Shown one piece after another: positions 31,703 through 41,760 of a stretch of 42,432 nt of DNA (positions are counted from its first letter, which is position 1; each line of letters begins with the position of its first letter). Made by a program: the position numbers and the translations under genes. Source of the stretch: Butyrivibrio sp. LB2008 (GTDB lineage: Bacteria; Bacillota; Clostridia; Lachnospirales; Lachnospiraceae); contig NZ_JHXZ01000023.1 of NCBI RefSeq assembly GCF_000621565.1, positions 1 through 42,432 of the forward strand, in the 5' to 3' direction. The notes beneath the pieces were generated by a model. It had not been told where the DNA came from and searched no databases. It saw nothing but the letters and a program-made list of their open reading frames with translations.

Positions 31703-33120
31703 CGACGAAAGAAACTATAAAATCAAATTTTATATTTAATGCTCTTTATCAATTATCCGGGATTATCATTCCGTTGATAACTTTACCGTATGTGACTAGA
31801 GTTTTACATGCGCAGGGGTTGGGAGAATATTCATATGCATATTCTGTGGCATATTATTTCTATATTTTCATTAGATTAGGTCTTCATAATTATGGTAACC
31901 GTACTATAGCGTATGTGAAGGATGATACTGACAAGTTATCAAAAGTTTTTTTTGAATTGTATTCTTTTCAATTCTCTTTAGGTGTGATTATGACAGTGCT
32001 TTACCTTGTGTATTGCATCTTTCTTTCGCCAAACAAGTCTTTGTCTTTTATTTTTACAGCGGTTGTATTGGCCGGGGGAATAGATATTACATGGGCGTTA
32101 TATGGACTTGAAGAATTTAAGATTACATCTATCAGAGATATATTAACCAAAATCATAACCTCAATCTGTATATTTATATTTGTTAAGGATGGGGCAGATG
32201 TATGGAAGTATTCACTAATATATAGTGTTGGATTCTTTATCAGCCAGGCTGTTTCACTTCCGGTATTATCTAAAAAGGTAAAGTTTATTATGCCTAGTTT
32301 TGCAGGTGTACAGTCACACATCAAACCCAATTTGATATTGTTTTTACCGACAGTTGCAGTAAGTTTATATAAAACAATGGATAAGATAATGCTTGGAATT
32401 ATGTCAAATAGTGATGAATTGGGGTACTATCATAGTTCTGAGAAAATAATCATGGTTCCTATGGCTTTTATTACAGCACTTGGAACTGTGATGCTTCCAA
32501 GAATGTCTAATATGTTATCAAATGATGTAAATGAGAAACAGATTAGAACTGTTTTTGACAAATCCATTACTTTTGCCATGTTTTTGTCCACTGCATTATG
32601 CATGGGGATAATGACAGTTTCCAAGGAGTTTGTGATATTATACTTTGGCGAGGGATTTGAAAAATGCGAGCTGCTATTTTTGATAATTCTTCCCAGCTGT
32701 CTTTTTTTGGCGTTTGCTAACGTCATTAGGACACAGTATCTTTTACCTAGAAAGAAGGATAAGCTGTTTATTATTTCTTTGTTTTCAGGTGCAGCTGTAA
32801 ATGTATTTTTAAATGCTACATTAATTCCAAGATATGCTTCTGTAGGTGCAGCAATTGGAACATTAGTAGCTGAAATGGTAGTATGTGTTGTTCAGGTTGC
32901 ATATGTATATAAAGAAGCCAATATCGGTCAGAATATATTAAATTCTTTACCGTTCATTTTTGCGGGAATGGTTATGTTTTTTTTGTGTAAAAATTATGTT
33001 TTACCAATAGAGAATTCTGTGGTGGCATTACTGATTAAGATACTGCTTAGTGGCGCAATATATTTGATGGTTTTGGGAGTAAGTATTTTGATTAAAAAGT
33101 TTTTAGTTCGTAATGATTGA
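31699..33120 (+). CDS. Wzx-like oligosaccharide flippase
   Basis: A 473-residue polytopic protein of the polysaccharide biosynthesis/MOP exporter family. It opens with NFIFNALYQLSGIIIPLITLPYVTRVL, the usual first helix, and has KIMLGIMSNSDELGYYHSSEKI in the centre and paired C-terminal helices. It moves the lipid-linked repeat to the outer side of the membrane for Wzy. It is last in the operon, overlapping the ATP-grasp gene by 4 bases. A Wzx/Wzy-dependent pathway is thus complete here apart from chain-length control, which is not seen in the window. Confidence 0.9.
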   Translation: MTTKETIKSNFIFNALYQLSGIIIPLITLPYVTRVLHAQGLGEYSYAYSVAYYFYIFIRLGLHNYGNRTIAYVKDDTDKLSKVFFELYSFQFSLGVIMTVLYLVYCIFLSPNKSLSFIFTAVVLAGGIDITWALYGLEEFKITSIRDILTKIITSICIFIFVKDGADVWKYSLIYSVGFFISQAVSLPVLSKKVKFIMPSFAGVQSHIKPNLILFLPTVAVSLYKTMDKIMLGIMSNSDELGYYHSSEKIIMVPMAFITALGTVMLPRMSNMLSNDVNEKQIRTVFDKSITFAMFLSTALCMGIMTVSKEFVILYFGEGFEKCELLFLIILPSCLFLAFANVIRTQYLLPRKKDKLFIISLFSGAAVNVFLNATLIPRYASVGAAIGTLVAEMVVCVVQVAYVYKEANIGQNILNSLPFIFAGMVMFFLCKNYVLPIENSVVALLIKILLSGAIYLMVLGVSILIKKFLVRND

Positions 33121-33249
33121 TAGAGTTATATTATGCGATTGTTTTTTTGTAATATTGTGAAATAAGGCTGTTTATATAATGTACGATTATGATTCGGTAT
33201 TAGTCATAAGGCATTGGTATTGAGTGTATTTATTTGAGGACAAATATAT

Positions 33250-33687
33250 ATGTTGAATATTTATTTTGGAGAAATTGAAGGAGCGATGCATGGGCCGTCA
33301 TGGTTCAGGTTTAACTTTCGGGAAGAGTGGTTTGAAGATCCGCTTATTGCTGAGATGATGGAAGATATTGATAAATCACATTATAAGGGCGGACAACTTA
33401 TTGAGAGTGATGTACTTGGCCCGATTCCGCCTGAAAGATTGTCAGGCGGTTTACAGACGCTTATTTGCATTTATAAAAGACCTGATCTTATGTTTAATGC
33501 TACAAGTTGTGGAGAAAATTGTGCCAAGTGGCTTTTGGAGATTGGAAGAAGAATAGATGTCTCTGTGAACCTAAGGTATTATATGCCTTTTGATAATTGC
33601 GGAGATTTTAAGGTCAGAATTATCAATGAGGATAAAAAGATTAATAATATTGATGATTATATGCATATAGCTCTGAAATATGTTTGA
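33250..33687 (+). CDS. DUF4869 protein
   Basis: A 145-residue soluble protein matching the DUF4869 family: MLNIYFG at the start, DKS-Y-GG-LIESDVLGPIPPERLSGG, FNATSCGENCAKWLLEIG with two conserved Cys, and the late basic region. Function is not established. It is followed 15 bases later by a P-loop gene, the partner with which this family is regularly found in Lachnospiraceae. GAGGAC stands before the ATG. The gene appears whole although the partner is broken. Confidence 0.8.
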   Translation: MLNIYFGEIEGAMHGPSWFRFNFREEWFEDPLIAEMMEDIDKSHYKGGQLIESDVLGPIPPERLSGGLQTLICIYKRPDLMFNATSCGENCAKWLLEIGRRIDVSVNLRYYMPFDNCGDFKVRIINEDKKINNIDDYMHIALKYV

Positions 33688-33702
33688 TAGAGGAATCTGA
33701 AA

Positions 33703-34518
33703 ATGAAGAATAAGCATCATATTGTTGTCGAGACAGAGCGACTAAAATATGAATTTGATATAAGAAGGAATATCACTGTTATTCAAGGAGACAGTGCAAC
33801 GGGAAAGACAACGCTTGTTCAGCTTCTTGAGACATATTCGAGGTATGGAAAAGACAGTGGAGTACGCCTCCAGTCAGATGTTCCGTGTGTTGTATTTGGC
33901 GGAGATACAAGTCTTTGGAAAGTTGCAATGGAAACATATCAAAACAGCATAGTTTTCATTGATGAAGATTATTCATTCATTTATTCTAAAGAGTTTGCTG
34001 ATGTAATACAGGGAACATCAAATTATTATGTTTTGATTACAAGACAGCCATTATACAACTTGCCATATAGCGTTAAGGAGATATATGGAATCAGAACTAC
34101 CGGAAAATATCATTATCCTGAGAAAATTTATAATGAGTTTTATAGGATATAGGATGATACGGAAGAACAGAGTTCAAAAGATGTGCTTGTCATGGTAGAG
34201 GATTCAAAGTCTGGGTATCAGTTTTTTTCTTCGATATGTAAAAAAGATGCGTGCATAAGTGTTGATGGCAATTCAAATTTTGTAAGTAAGATTGAGGATG
34301 CGGATAAAGATAAGCAGGTTGTTGTTATCGCTGATGGAGCTGCGTTCGGTGCATATATTGCTAAAGTAATGGCTATAGCTAAAAGCAGAAAATATGTAAC
34401 AATGTATTTTCCTGAATCATTCGAATGGGTGATTCTCAAATCAGGAATTATTAACATAAAGGACATTGATAGTATACTTGCCGAACCGGAAAGCGTGCGA
34501 ATGCTTTTTGAAACATAA
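33703..34518 (+). pseudogene. P-loop partner of DUF4869, interrupted by one in-frame TAG
   Basis: The frame from ATG 33703 has Walker A GDSATGKTT and Walker B-like IVFIDEDYSF and runs to a TAG at 34150-34152. The same frame continues without further stop to 34518, reading DDTEEQSSKDVLVMVEDSKSG and then VVVIADGAAFGA and LYFPESFEW-like segments that belong to the same protein. Removing the stop gives 271 residues, close to the family size; the C-terminal tail also seems short. Either a nonsense mutation, natural read-through, or two separately translated halves (an ATG at 34183 or 34192 exists). No second copy in the window. Confidence 0.75.
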
Positions 34519-34604
34519 TGGCAATTTTCGGCATGGTTTGTGTAACTGCTTTTTTGAATGAAAATATTTAAGCTATAAATAATAAACAACGGAGAATGAC
34601 TACA

Positions 34605-37600
34605 ATGGATAACAACTGGAGAAATTGGTTTGCTGATACAATTTACAGAAGGGGCGTGCAGTATTATAAGAACGGTCATGTAAGAGAAATGCATAAGATT
34701 ACCGGCGGCTATGAAGCAATAGTCGCCGGGCATTATTTATATAGGGTAGAAATTATTACAGATAATGACAGAGTTAAAGATACGCACTGTAATTGCCAAT
34801 ATGCCTATAGTGGAGAAAAATGCAAGCATCAGGTGGCAGCACTTTTGGAATATAAAGATATGCTCAGTCGTCAAATTGCTCTTGAGGCGGAGAATGCAGA
34901 ACTTGAGAAGATCAATCTTAGCCTACGTGATAAGTGGGTTGGGGCAGATGGGGAGGATGACTATTCTTACATAGATCTTGATGGGATTGAGAAAAAACTT
35001 TTTGAAAAAGAACGTGATAAAAAGATTGCACTCCAGCTCCTTGAAAAAGATTTCGTAAAGTTTAGTCACATGACGGCAGGCAGAGCGAATATGCTTGATG
35101 AAAGGACTATTCATGTATATGGAATGGCCAGGGAAAGCGATACGGATAAGTACGATAAATCTGTAGGGTTCGTTATTACGGAAAATAATATTTCAGGATT
35201 TTTTTGCGGCTGTAAGTCGTGTAAACATTCGGATTACTATTGGTATAACAAACCCTGTAAGCACGCAAGGGCTTTGTTTTATGCCGCTTATAAAGAACTG
35301 CGAAATCAGCGTTTGATCGACTTCACCGATGAAAATACCATCAACTTGTTTAAGAGTATACATAATTCCAGAGCAAGAAAGATTGCGGCAAAATCTGTTG
35401 AGACTTTTAATGAACGACTTACTCTGCAGCCCAGGCTTAAAAATGATTACGGCACTTTAGAACTGTCTTTTAAAGTTGGAGCAAGCAGACTTTTTGTAAT
35501 AAAGAATCTGTCTGAATTTCATAGGAACGTGAAAAACGGTGCATCACAAACATTTGGAAAAACGACTGTTCTTCCGCTTAACAGAGATTATTTTGATGAA
35601 ACTTCCTGTGAATATTTGGACTATATAGGTGAGTCAATAAGTCGCATTGAGGAGGGAATCAGATTTTCTTACAGTGAAGGCTATTTTGACAGAAGATACG
35701 GACGCAGCGAGGATCATATAAGACAAAGCATTCCACTTAGCGGGCGTGGACTGGATGATTTTTTTAACAGCTTTAAAAATCGTGGAATAGATTATGAAGA
35801 TTTTGAAAAGAAAAAGTCCGTTATCCATTTCAAGGAAAAGAAGCCTAAACTTAGCATGACGATTACACCTTTTTTGACCGGTAAAGGAAAGAAAAAGAAA
35901 TTTTCCGGAGTGAAGGCAGAAATAATTCTTCCACAGCTTTTTCACGGTGAAGCTTACGGATATTATATTGATGGTGACAATTTGTGCAGGATACCTCAGG
36001 ATGTTTATAAGAAGATGATTCCGCTCATTGAGGATAGATACATGGGAAGCGTGCATATGGATATCGGCCGCAACTACCTTTCGGATTTTTACCATTCAAT
36101 TCTTCCTGAATTGGCGGATTTCGTGACAGTTAAGGAAACTGACAAAGAAGTTATATCAAAATATCTTTCCTCGGATGTTGAATTCTGCTTTTATCTTGAT
36201 GCGGAAAATGGAAATGTTACCTGCAAGGCAATCGCTGAGTATGGCGATAATGAATACAATGTTATAGATTGCAAGGGATTAAATACCAATACATCAGGTA
36301 TACTTGGCCAAGAGCGTATTTTTTCAAAGGAGAACGAAGTTCTTGGGAGTGTTATGCAATTTTTGCCGGAGATTGATACGGATCGAGGCATGTTTCATTG
36401 TGACAGGGATGAAGACAGGATATATGATTTTGTGACTTTGGGTGTCGAAGAACTTGCAAAACTCGGAGAAATTAAAGTTACGGATTCTTTTCAACACGTT
36501 AATGTGTTCAAAAAGGCAAATCTGTCTGTCGGAGTTTCGCTTTCGAAGGGCATGCTTGACCTCGAAGTTTCTTCCGATGAGATATCAAAGGATGAACTTC
36601 TGGAAATACTTGCGAGTTACAGAGCCAAAAAGAGGTATCACAGACTTCGTGATAACAGCTACATAAATCTTAATGACGAAGCGCTTGCAACTCTTGATGA
36701 TATGCTTAAAACCTTGCAGATCTCAGAGAAAGATTTTCTTAAAGGAAACATGCATGTCCCTGTATATCGTACGCTCTATCTTGATAAACTTCTGGAGGAA
36801 AATGAGGAAATCTATGAAGATAGAGACAGCAGATTTAAGAATCTTGTAAAAGGCTTTAAGACTATAAAGGATGCGGATTTTAAAGCGCCCAAAAATCTTT
36901 CCAAGATAATGCGTAATTATCAGAAGACAGGATTTAAGTGGATAAGCACTTTGGAAAAATATGGTTTTGGCGGAATTTTGTGCGATGATATGGGACTTGG
37001 CAAAACTTTGCAGACCATAAGTTTTTTGTATAAACATTACACGGATAAGAGTATTGGTGAAAAACTTCCTTCACTTGTTGTTTGTCCCGCATCATTGGTT
37101 TATAACTGGGCGGATGAATTTGCCAAGTTTGCACCTGATATGAATGTTGTGACGGTAGCGGGCGGGGCTGCTGAGAGAACGCGTACTATTTCCGATGCGG
37201 ATAAATATGATGTGCTTATAACGTCATATGACCTGATGAAAAGAGATGTGGCGCAGTATGAGGAAAAAGAGTTCTATTATGAGGTAATTGATGAGGCTCA
37301 GTATATAAAGAATCATACTACGGCAGCAGCAAAAGCGGTTAAGGTGATAAATAGTAAAAGACGCCTTGCGCTTACGGGTACACCTATTGAAAATCGTCTC
37401 AGCGAGCTGTGGAGCATTTTTGACTTCCTGATGCCAGGATTTTTGTATAAGTATGAACAGTTTAAACGTCAATTTGAGACACCTATCGTAAAGTATGAAG
37501 ATAAAGACGCTTCGGACAGGCTTAAGAAAATGGTGGCACCGTTTCTTTTAAGGCGCCTTAAGGAAAATGTATTAAAAGAGCTTCCGGATAAACTTGAGAA

Positions 37601-38306
37601 GCAGCAGACCGTTGTCATGGAGAGTGCGCAGCAGACTCTTTATAATGCGCAGGTGCAGCACCTAAAGACTATGATAGAATCGGCAAAACGTGATAAATCA
37701 TTCAATGAGGCCAAAATGAAGATTCTTGCCGAAATGACAAGGTTAAGGCAGATATGTTGTGATCCTTCGTTGTATGTTGAAAACTATGAGGGAGAATCGG
37801 CAAAGAGGCAGGCTTGTCTGGAACTTGTGGAAAGAGCGATTGAAGCAGGGCACAGAATCCTTATCTTTTCGCAGTTTACAACTATGCTGGATCTTCTCAA
37901 GAAAGATTTTGGAAAGGCCGGTATCAATTATTTTGAGATAACAGGGGCTACGAAGAAGGAAGACAGGATAGAACTTGTTAACCGCTTTAATGACGGAGAG
38001 AACAGTGTATTCTTGATATCTTTGAAGGCGGGAGGAACAGGACTTAATCTTGTCGGAGCAGATATGGTTATTCACTACGATCCATGGTGGAATCTTGCTG
38101 CGCAGAATCAGGCAACGGACAGAGCACACAGAATTGGGCAAAAGAAAACTGTTACAGTTTACAAACTTATTGCAAAAGGAACTATTGAGGAAAAAATAGT
38201 TGAGCTCCAGAACAGTAAGAGTGACCTTGCTGAAGAAATACTATCGGGTGAGACTAATATTATTTCAAAAATGACAGAGTCTGATTTTATGGAGCTATTA
38301 GGATGA
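34605..38306 (+). CDS. SWIM-domain SNF2 helicase
   Basis: A 1233-residue protein. Two SWIM-type zinc motifs lie near the N terminus (CNCQYAYSGEKCKH at ~60-80, and CGCKSCKH...PCKHAR at ~200-225), then a bacterial SNF2-associated region, then a SNF2 ATPase with DDMGLGKTLQT (~793), DEAQYIKN (~895), LTGTPIENR and QATDRAHRIGQ (~1168). It would move on DNA and remodel nucleoprotein complexes, as RapA-like or HepA-like enzymes do. The start at 34605 is preferred over 34596, because CGGAG lies at the right distance only for it. All motifs are intact. Confidence 0.9.
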   Translation: MDNNWRNWFADTIYRRGVQYYKNGHVREMHKITGGYEAIVAGHYLYRVEIITDNDRVKDTHCNCQYAYSGEKCKHQVAALLEYKDMLSRQIALEAENAELEKINLSLRDKWVGADGEDDYSYIDLDGIEKKLFEKERDKKIALQLLEKDFVKFSHMTAGRANMLDERTIHVYGMARESDTDKYDKSVGFVITENNISGFFCGCKSCKHSDYYWYNKPCKHARALFYAAYKELRNQRLIDFTDENTINLFKSIHNSRARKIAAKSVETFNERLTLQPRLKNDYGTLELSFKVGASRLFVIKNLSEFHRNVKNGASQTFGKTTVLPLNRDYFDETSCEYLDYIGESISRIEEGIRFSYSEGYFDRRYGRSEDHIRQSIPLSGRGLDDFFNSFKNRGIDYEDFEKKKSVIHFKEKKPKLSMTITPFLTGKGKKKKFSGVKAEIILPQLFHGEAYGYYIDGDNLCRIPQDVYKKMIPLIEDRYMGSVHMDIGRNYLSDFYHSILPELADFVTVKETDKEVISKYLSSDVEFCFYLDAENGNVTCKAIAEYGDNEYNVIDCKGLNTNTSGILGQERIFSKENEVLGSVMQFLPEIDTDRGMFHCDRDEDRIYDFVTLGVEELAKLGEIKVTDSFQHVNVFKKANLSVGVSLSKGMLDLEVSSDEISKDELLEILASYRAKKRYHRLRDNSYINLNDEALATLDDMLKTLQISEKDFLKGNMHVPVYRTLYLDKLLEENEEIYEDRDSRFKNLVKGFKTIKDADFKAPKNLSKIMRNYQKTGFKWISTLEKYGFGGILCDDMGLGKTLQTISFLYKHYTDKSIGEKLPSLVVCPASLVYNWADEFAKFAPDMNVVTVAGGAAERTRTISDADKYDVLITSYDLMKRDVAQYEEKEFYYEVIDEAQYIKNHTTAAAKAVKVINSKRRLALTGTPIENRLSELWSIFDFLMPGFLYKYEQFKRQFETPIVKYEDKDASDRLKKMVAPFLLRRLKENVLKELPDKLEKQQTVVMESAQQTLYNAQVQHLKTMIESAKRDKSFNEAKMKILAEMTRLRQICCDPSLYVENYEGESAKRQACLELVERAIEAGHRILIFSQFTTMLDLLKKDFGKAGINYFEITGATKKEDRIELVNRFNDGENSVFLISLKAGGTGLNLVGADMVIHYDPWWNLAAQNQATDRAHRIGQKKTVTVYKLIAKGTIEEKIVELQNSKSDLAEEILSGETNIISKMTESDFMELLG

Positions 38307-38375
38307 ATACTCCGTGAGTATAGCTATGAGCGAACCGGCGGCGAAGTCGACAAGATTAAAAAGGTTTAACGGACA

Positions 38376-39200
38376 ATGAAATATCTTTTGAGTTTTAAAC
38401 TAAGCGGTGAGCGGCTTGAAGAAAGCTGTCCGCATATTTATCCGTACAGCGTGTTTAGAGGCAAGGACCCGGAACCGTTTGTCTTTTCGGATATTACGGT
38501 GCTGTATGGAAATAACGGTTCGGGAAAGTCGACGATACTCAATATCATTGCGAACAAGCTCGAGTTAAAAGGAAGGGAGCATGTGACTGCAAATGGTTTG
38601 GGGCGTATCGATTATACATTGAAATATAACAATGAGTGTGCTTACGATCTTGGCGTAGATGAGAATTCAGGCTTATCTTTTCATGAAATTCCAAGAAATA
38701 GTATGTATATAAAGAGTGAAGATATTCTCTATGAGATCAAGAAGATTCAGCAAAGGGATGTACTGTCAAGCGATATGCTCTATTACAATATGAAGCAGGG
38801 AAAAAATCGTAAGGAGGCAGAGCGGTATCTTTCTTCAGCTGAAGGGAAAAAGCGTTTGGTTGAAAAAATATTTGCTCAGGAAAAATATTCAAACGGTGAG
38901 ACGGCGCTGCAGATATTAAATGATCTTATTACCCCGGATGCGTTGTTTCTTCTTGATGAGCCTGAAGTATCTCTTTCGCCCGCCAATCAGGTGACGATGG
39001 CGGAAGAAATCAACAAGATGGCAAGGTTTCTTGGATGCCAGTTTATCATCGCTACGCATTCACCGTTTCTTTTGGGTACTCTTAATGCCAAGATATATAA
39101 TCTTGATACATGTGATTACAGAGTCAGCAAGTGGTACGATCTCGAGAACGTTAGGTACTTCTATGATTTTTTTCAGAAAAGAAAAGATTTTTTTGAATAA
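38376..39200 (+). CDS. ABC-type ATPase (AAA_21/RecF-like)
   Basis: A 274-residue soluble ATPase: Walker A YGNNGSGKST (~46-55), a degenerate signature YSNGET, Walker B LFLLDEPEVSLS and switch His ATHSPFLL. It has no membrane partner and so is of the SMC/RecF/OLD-like branch rather than a transporter subunit. Such proteins act in DNA repair or, with a nuclease or toxin, in defence; no effector gene is adjacent. It follows the SNF2 gene after 69 bases and may be co-transcribed. The ribosome site is weak. Confidence 0.82.
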   Translation: MKYLLSFKLSGERLEESCPHIYPYSVFRGKDPEPFVFSDITVLYGNNGSGKSTILNIIANKLELKGREHVTANGLGRIDYTLKYNNECAYDLGVDENSGLSFHEIPRNSMYIKSEDILYEIKKIQQRDVLSSDMLYYNMKQGKNRKEAERYLSSAEGKKRLVEKIFAQEKYSNGETALQILNDLITPDALFLLDEPEVSLSPANQVTMAEEINKMARFLGCQFIIATHSPFLLGTLNAKIYNLDTCDYRVSKWYDLENVRYFYDFFQKRKDFFE

Positions 39201-39225
39201 TAGGTAGCTACTGTAAATGGTATTC

Positions 39226-39254
39226 TTGCATTTATGAATACTGAGTGTTAAAAT
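39226..39254 (+). promoter_or_regulatory. Promoter of ptb-buk
   Basis: TTGCAT (39226-39231), 17 bp, TAAAAT (39249-39254). It stands about 60 bases before the ptb start and fits strong constitutive expression of the butyrate genes. Confidence 0.65.
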
Positions 39255-39313
39255 TTTATCATATGGCTTTTGGATATTTTAATCTAAGATAAATATTTTT
39301 GGAGGTTTTTAAA

Positions 39314-40222
39314 ATGAGTAAGAATTTTGATGACATTTTGGCAAAGCTTAAGACAGCTGAGAAAAAGAAGATGTCTGTTGCCGTAGCGCAGGACACACAC
39401 GTTCTTGAGGCTGTTAAGGTTGCTAAGGAGAGAGGAATCGTTGATTCTATCCTCGTTGGTGACAAGGATGAAATCGAGAAGAAGGCAGCAGAGGTTGGAA
39501 TGAACCTTGCAGACTACGAGATCATCGATGTTAAGGATACCATCGAGGCAGCTCGTACAGCAGTTTCTCTTGTACACGACGGAAAGGCTGACATTTACAT
39601 GAAGGGTGCTTTGGAGTCAAGAGATTTCCTTAAGAGCGTTCTTGATAAAGAAGTTGGTCTTCGTACAGGACGTCCTCTTTCACACGTTTGCGTATTTGAG
39701 ATTCCCGGAATCGATCGTCTTCTTTTCCTTACAGACGTTGCATTTATGCCATATCCCACACTTGAGGATAAAAAAGTCATCATTGAATATACAGTAGATG
39801 TAGCAAGAGCTTGCGGTGTTGATTGCCCTAAGGTTGCTCCTCTTGCAGCAGTAGAAGTAGTTAACCCTAAAATGCCCGTTACAGTTGAGGCAGCAGAGCT
39901 TACAAAGATGAACGAAGCAGGCGAGATTAAGAACTGCATCGTTGACGGACCTCTTTCAATGGATCTTGCTATCGATCCCGAGGCTGCTCAGCACAAGGCA
40001 GGCGCTCTTGACAGAAAAATCGTCGGTGATGCCGACATCCTTCTTTTCCCTGATATCCACGCAGGAAACCTTACATACAAGACAATCGTTCGTCTTGCAA
40101 AGGTTAAAAACGGTAACATCCTTACAGGAACACAGGCACCGGTTATCCTTACATCAAGATCTGACAGTGTTGAGGTAAAGGTTAACTCAATCGCACTCGC
40201 AGCAGTTGTTGCCAATAAATAA
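39314..40222 (+). CDS. ptb: Phosphate butyryltransferase
   Basis: A 302-residue member of the phosphate acetyl/butyryltransferase family: VAVAQDTHVLEAVKVAKERG, DKADIYMKGALESRDFLKSVL, GRPLSHVCVFEIP, LLFLTDVAFMPYPTLEDK, VDGPLSMDLAID and DILLFPDIHAGN. It converts butyryl-CoA and phosphate to butyryl phosphate and CoA in the cytoplasm. The GGAGG 8 bases before ATG 39314 sets the start. Codon use is that of a highly expressed gene. Butyrate kinase follows after 111 bases, making the ATP-yielding end of butyrate fermentation. Confidence 0.95.
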   Translation: MSKNFDDILAKLKTAEKKKMSVAVAQDTHVLEAVKVAKERGIVDSILVGDKDEIEKKAAEVGMNLADYEIIDVKDTIEAARTAVSLVHDGKADIYMKGALESRDFLKSVLDKEVGLRTGRPLSHVCVFEIPGIDRLLFLTDVAFMPYPTLEDKKVIIEYTVDVARACGVDCPKVAPLAAVEVVNPKMPVTVEAAELTKMNEAGEIKNCIVDGPLSMDLAIDPEAAQHKAGALDRKIVGDADILLFPDIHAGNLTYKTIVRLAKVKNGNILTGTQAPVILTSRSDSVEVKVNSIALAAVVANK

Positions 40223-40333
40223 GCTGAGAGAACTTGATGAGGTTTTTTCGAATCTAGTTCGAACGTCTTCTGGCGAGGGCGAAGCCCGAGAGCGGAAGTT
40301 CCTTATAAAAAAATATGTGAAAGGAAAAAAACC

Positions 40334-41398
40334 ATGATAAAGAGTTTAATTATAAATCCCGGTTCAACTTCTACAAAAGTCGGTATCTTCGAGGATGAGA
40401 CACTTGTAAAAGAGGAAACATTAAGACACAGCACTGAAGAAATCAATCAGTATGCAACAATCATCGATCAGAAAGATTTTCGTAAGAATATCATTCTTGA
40501 TTTCCTTAAAAAAGAAAACATCGACATCAAATCTTTCAACGTAATCGTAGGAAGAGGCGGACTCTTAAGACCTATTCCGGGCGGAACATACGAGTGTACA
40601 GATGCACTTCTTGCAGACCTCAAGGTTGGTGTTCAGGGACAGCACGCATCTAACCTCGGCGGTATCCTTGCAAGAGAGATCGGTGACGAGATCGGTGTTC
40701 CTTCATACATCGTTGATCCCGTTGTTGTAGATGAGATGGAGCCTGTTGCACGTATCTCAGGTATTCCTGAAGTTGAGCGTGTTTCAATCGATCATCCTCT
40801 TAACCAGAAGGCTGTTGCCAGAAGATATGCAAAAGAGATCGGTAAAAAATATGATGAGATCAGCGTTATCGTAGTTCACATGGGTGGCGGTACATCAACA
40901 GGCGTTCATAAGAACGGCAAGATGGTTGACGTATTTGCAGCACTTAACGGTGACGGTGCATTCTCACCTGAGAGAGCTAACGGTATTCCTGCTAAGGCAC
41001 TCGTTGATCTTTGTTTCTCAGGCAAGTTCACATATGATGAGATGAAAAAGAAGATCGTTGGTGGCGGCGGACTTAACGCTTACCTTGGAACCAACGATAT
41101 GAGAGAAGTAAACAAGATGTGCGAAGAGGGCGATGAGAAGGCTAATCTTATCCGTGACGCATTCATCTACCAGATCTGCAAGAACATCGGCGCATGCGCT
41201 ACAGTTCTTAAGGGTAAGGTTGATCAGATCATCCTTACAGGCGGTATCGCATATGGTCAGGTTATCACAGATAAGATTAAGGAAAGTGTTGATTGGATCG
41301 CTCCTGTAACCGTATATCCCGGAGAAGACGAGCTCCTTGCACTTGCACAGGGCGCTATCCGTGTTATGAACGGCGAAGAGGAAGCTAAGAAATATTGA
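40334..41398 (+). CDS. buk: Butyrate kinase
   Basis: A 354-residue acetate/butyrate kinase family protein: the phosphate-binding [15 protein letters not shown] at the N terminus, [42 protein letters not shown] and ILTGGIAYG. It makes butyrate and ATP from butyryl phosphate. GAAAGGAAAA precedes the ATG. The 111-base gap after ptb holds a short GC-rich stretch (CGAGGGCGAAGCCCG) but no strong terminator, so co-transcription is likely. A clear terminator follows. Confidence 0.96.
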   Translation: MIKSLIINPGSTSTKVGIFEDETLVKEETLRHSTEEINQYATIIDQKDFRKNIILDFLKKENIDIKSFNVIVGRGGLLRPIPGGTYECTDALLADLKVGVQGQHASNLGGILAREIGDEIGVPSYIVDPVVVDEMEPVARISGIPEVERVSIDHPLNQKAVARRYAKEIGKKYDEISVIVVHMGGGTSTGVHKNGKMVDVFAALNGDGAFSPERANGIPAKALVDLCFSGKFTYDEMKKKIVGGGGLNAYLGTNDMREVNKMCEEGDEKANLIRDAFIYQICKNIGACATVLKGKVDQIILTGGIAYGQVITDKIKESVDWIAPVTVYPGEDELLALAQGAIRVMNGEEEAKKY

Positions 41399-41436
41399 TC
41401 ATAATTAGAGCAAAAGCTTAGTTGCTATAACAAAGA

Positions 41437-41475
41437 AAATCCCCTGATGTTGTGAGCATCGGGGGATTTTTTTGT
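41437..41475 (+). terminator. Terminator after buk
   Basis: AAATCCCC-GATG pairs with CATC-GGGGGATTT around TTGTGAG and is followed by TTTTTTT. Confidence 0.9.
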
Positions 41476-41490
41476 TGCAAAAATATATAA

Positions 41491-41760
41491 TTATTTTTTT
41501 ATTGGTACAATTGCGAGCTTGTACCCTAGCGGAACCAATACTTTAAGTAGACTATCGATTTGTGGAGAGTGTACAGCTTTTTCCATTCGGGCGATGACAG
41601 GTTGTTTCACGTTACATTTGTCTGCAAGCTCTGATTGGGATAAGCCTTGCTCTTCGCGTATAGTGACCATTGTTCGAAGCAGGTCTTTTTCAAGTTCAAT
41701 TATTTTTTCTTCTTCGGGAGTGATATTAAGTTCTTGTCTAAATTCTTTCCAGTTACTCAT
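41491..41760 (-). CDS. HTH antitoxin (HigA-like)
   Basis: An 89-residue XRE-type protein with helix-turn-helix QGLSQSELADKCNVKQPVIARMEKA (residues ~37-62). It lies directly behind and overlaps by 8 bases the RelE/HigB-like toxin gene, in the toxin-first order typical of HigBA modules. It would bind and neutralise the toxin and repress the operon promoter. Complete. Confidence 0.88.
   Translation of the reverse strand: MSNWKEFRQELNITPEEEKIIELEKDLLRTMVTIREEQGLSQSELADKCNVKQPVIARMEKAVHSPQIDSLLKVLVPLGYKLAIVPIKK

Noticed and set aside
34150..34152. TAG as a pyrrolysine or other recoded codon
   Set aside because: No downstream recoding structure was found, and the family is not known for it. Nonsense mutation is simpler; kept only as an alternative.
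34218..34733. Minus-strand frame of 171 codons opposite the P-loop and SNF2 genes
   Set aside because: It spans the end of one real gene and the start of another on the opposite strand, without a ribosome site or recognisable motif.
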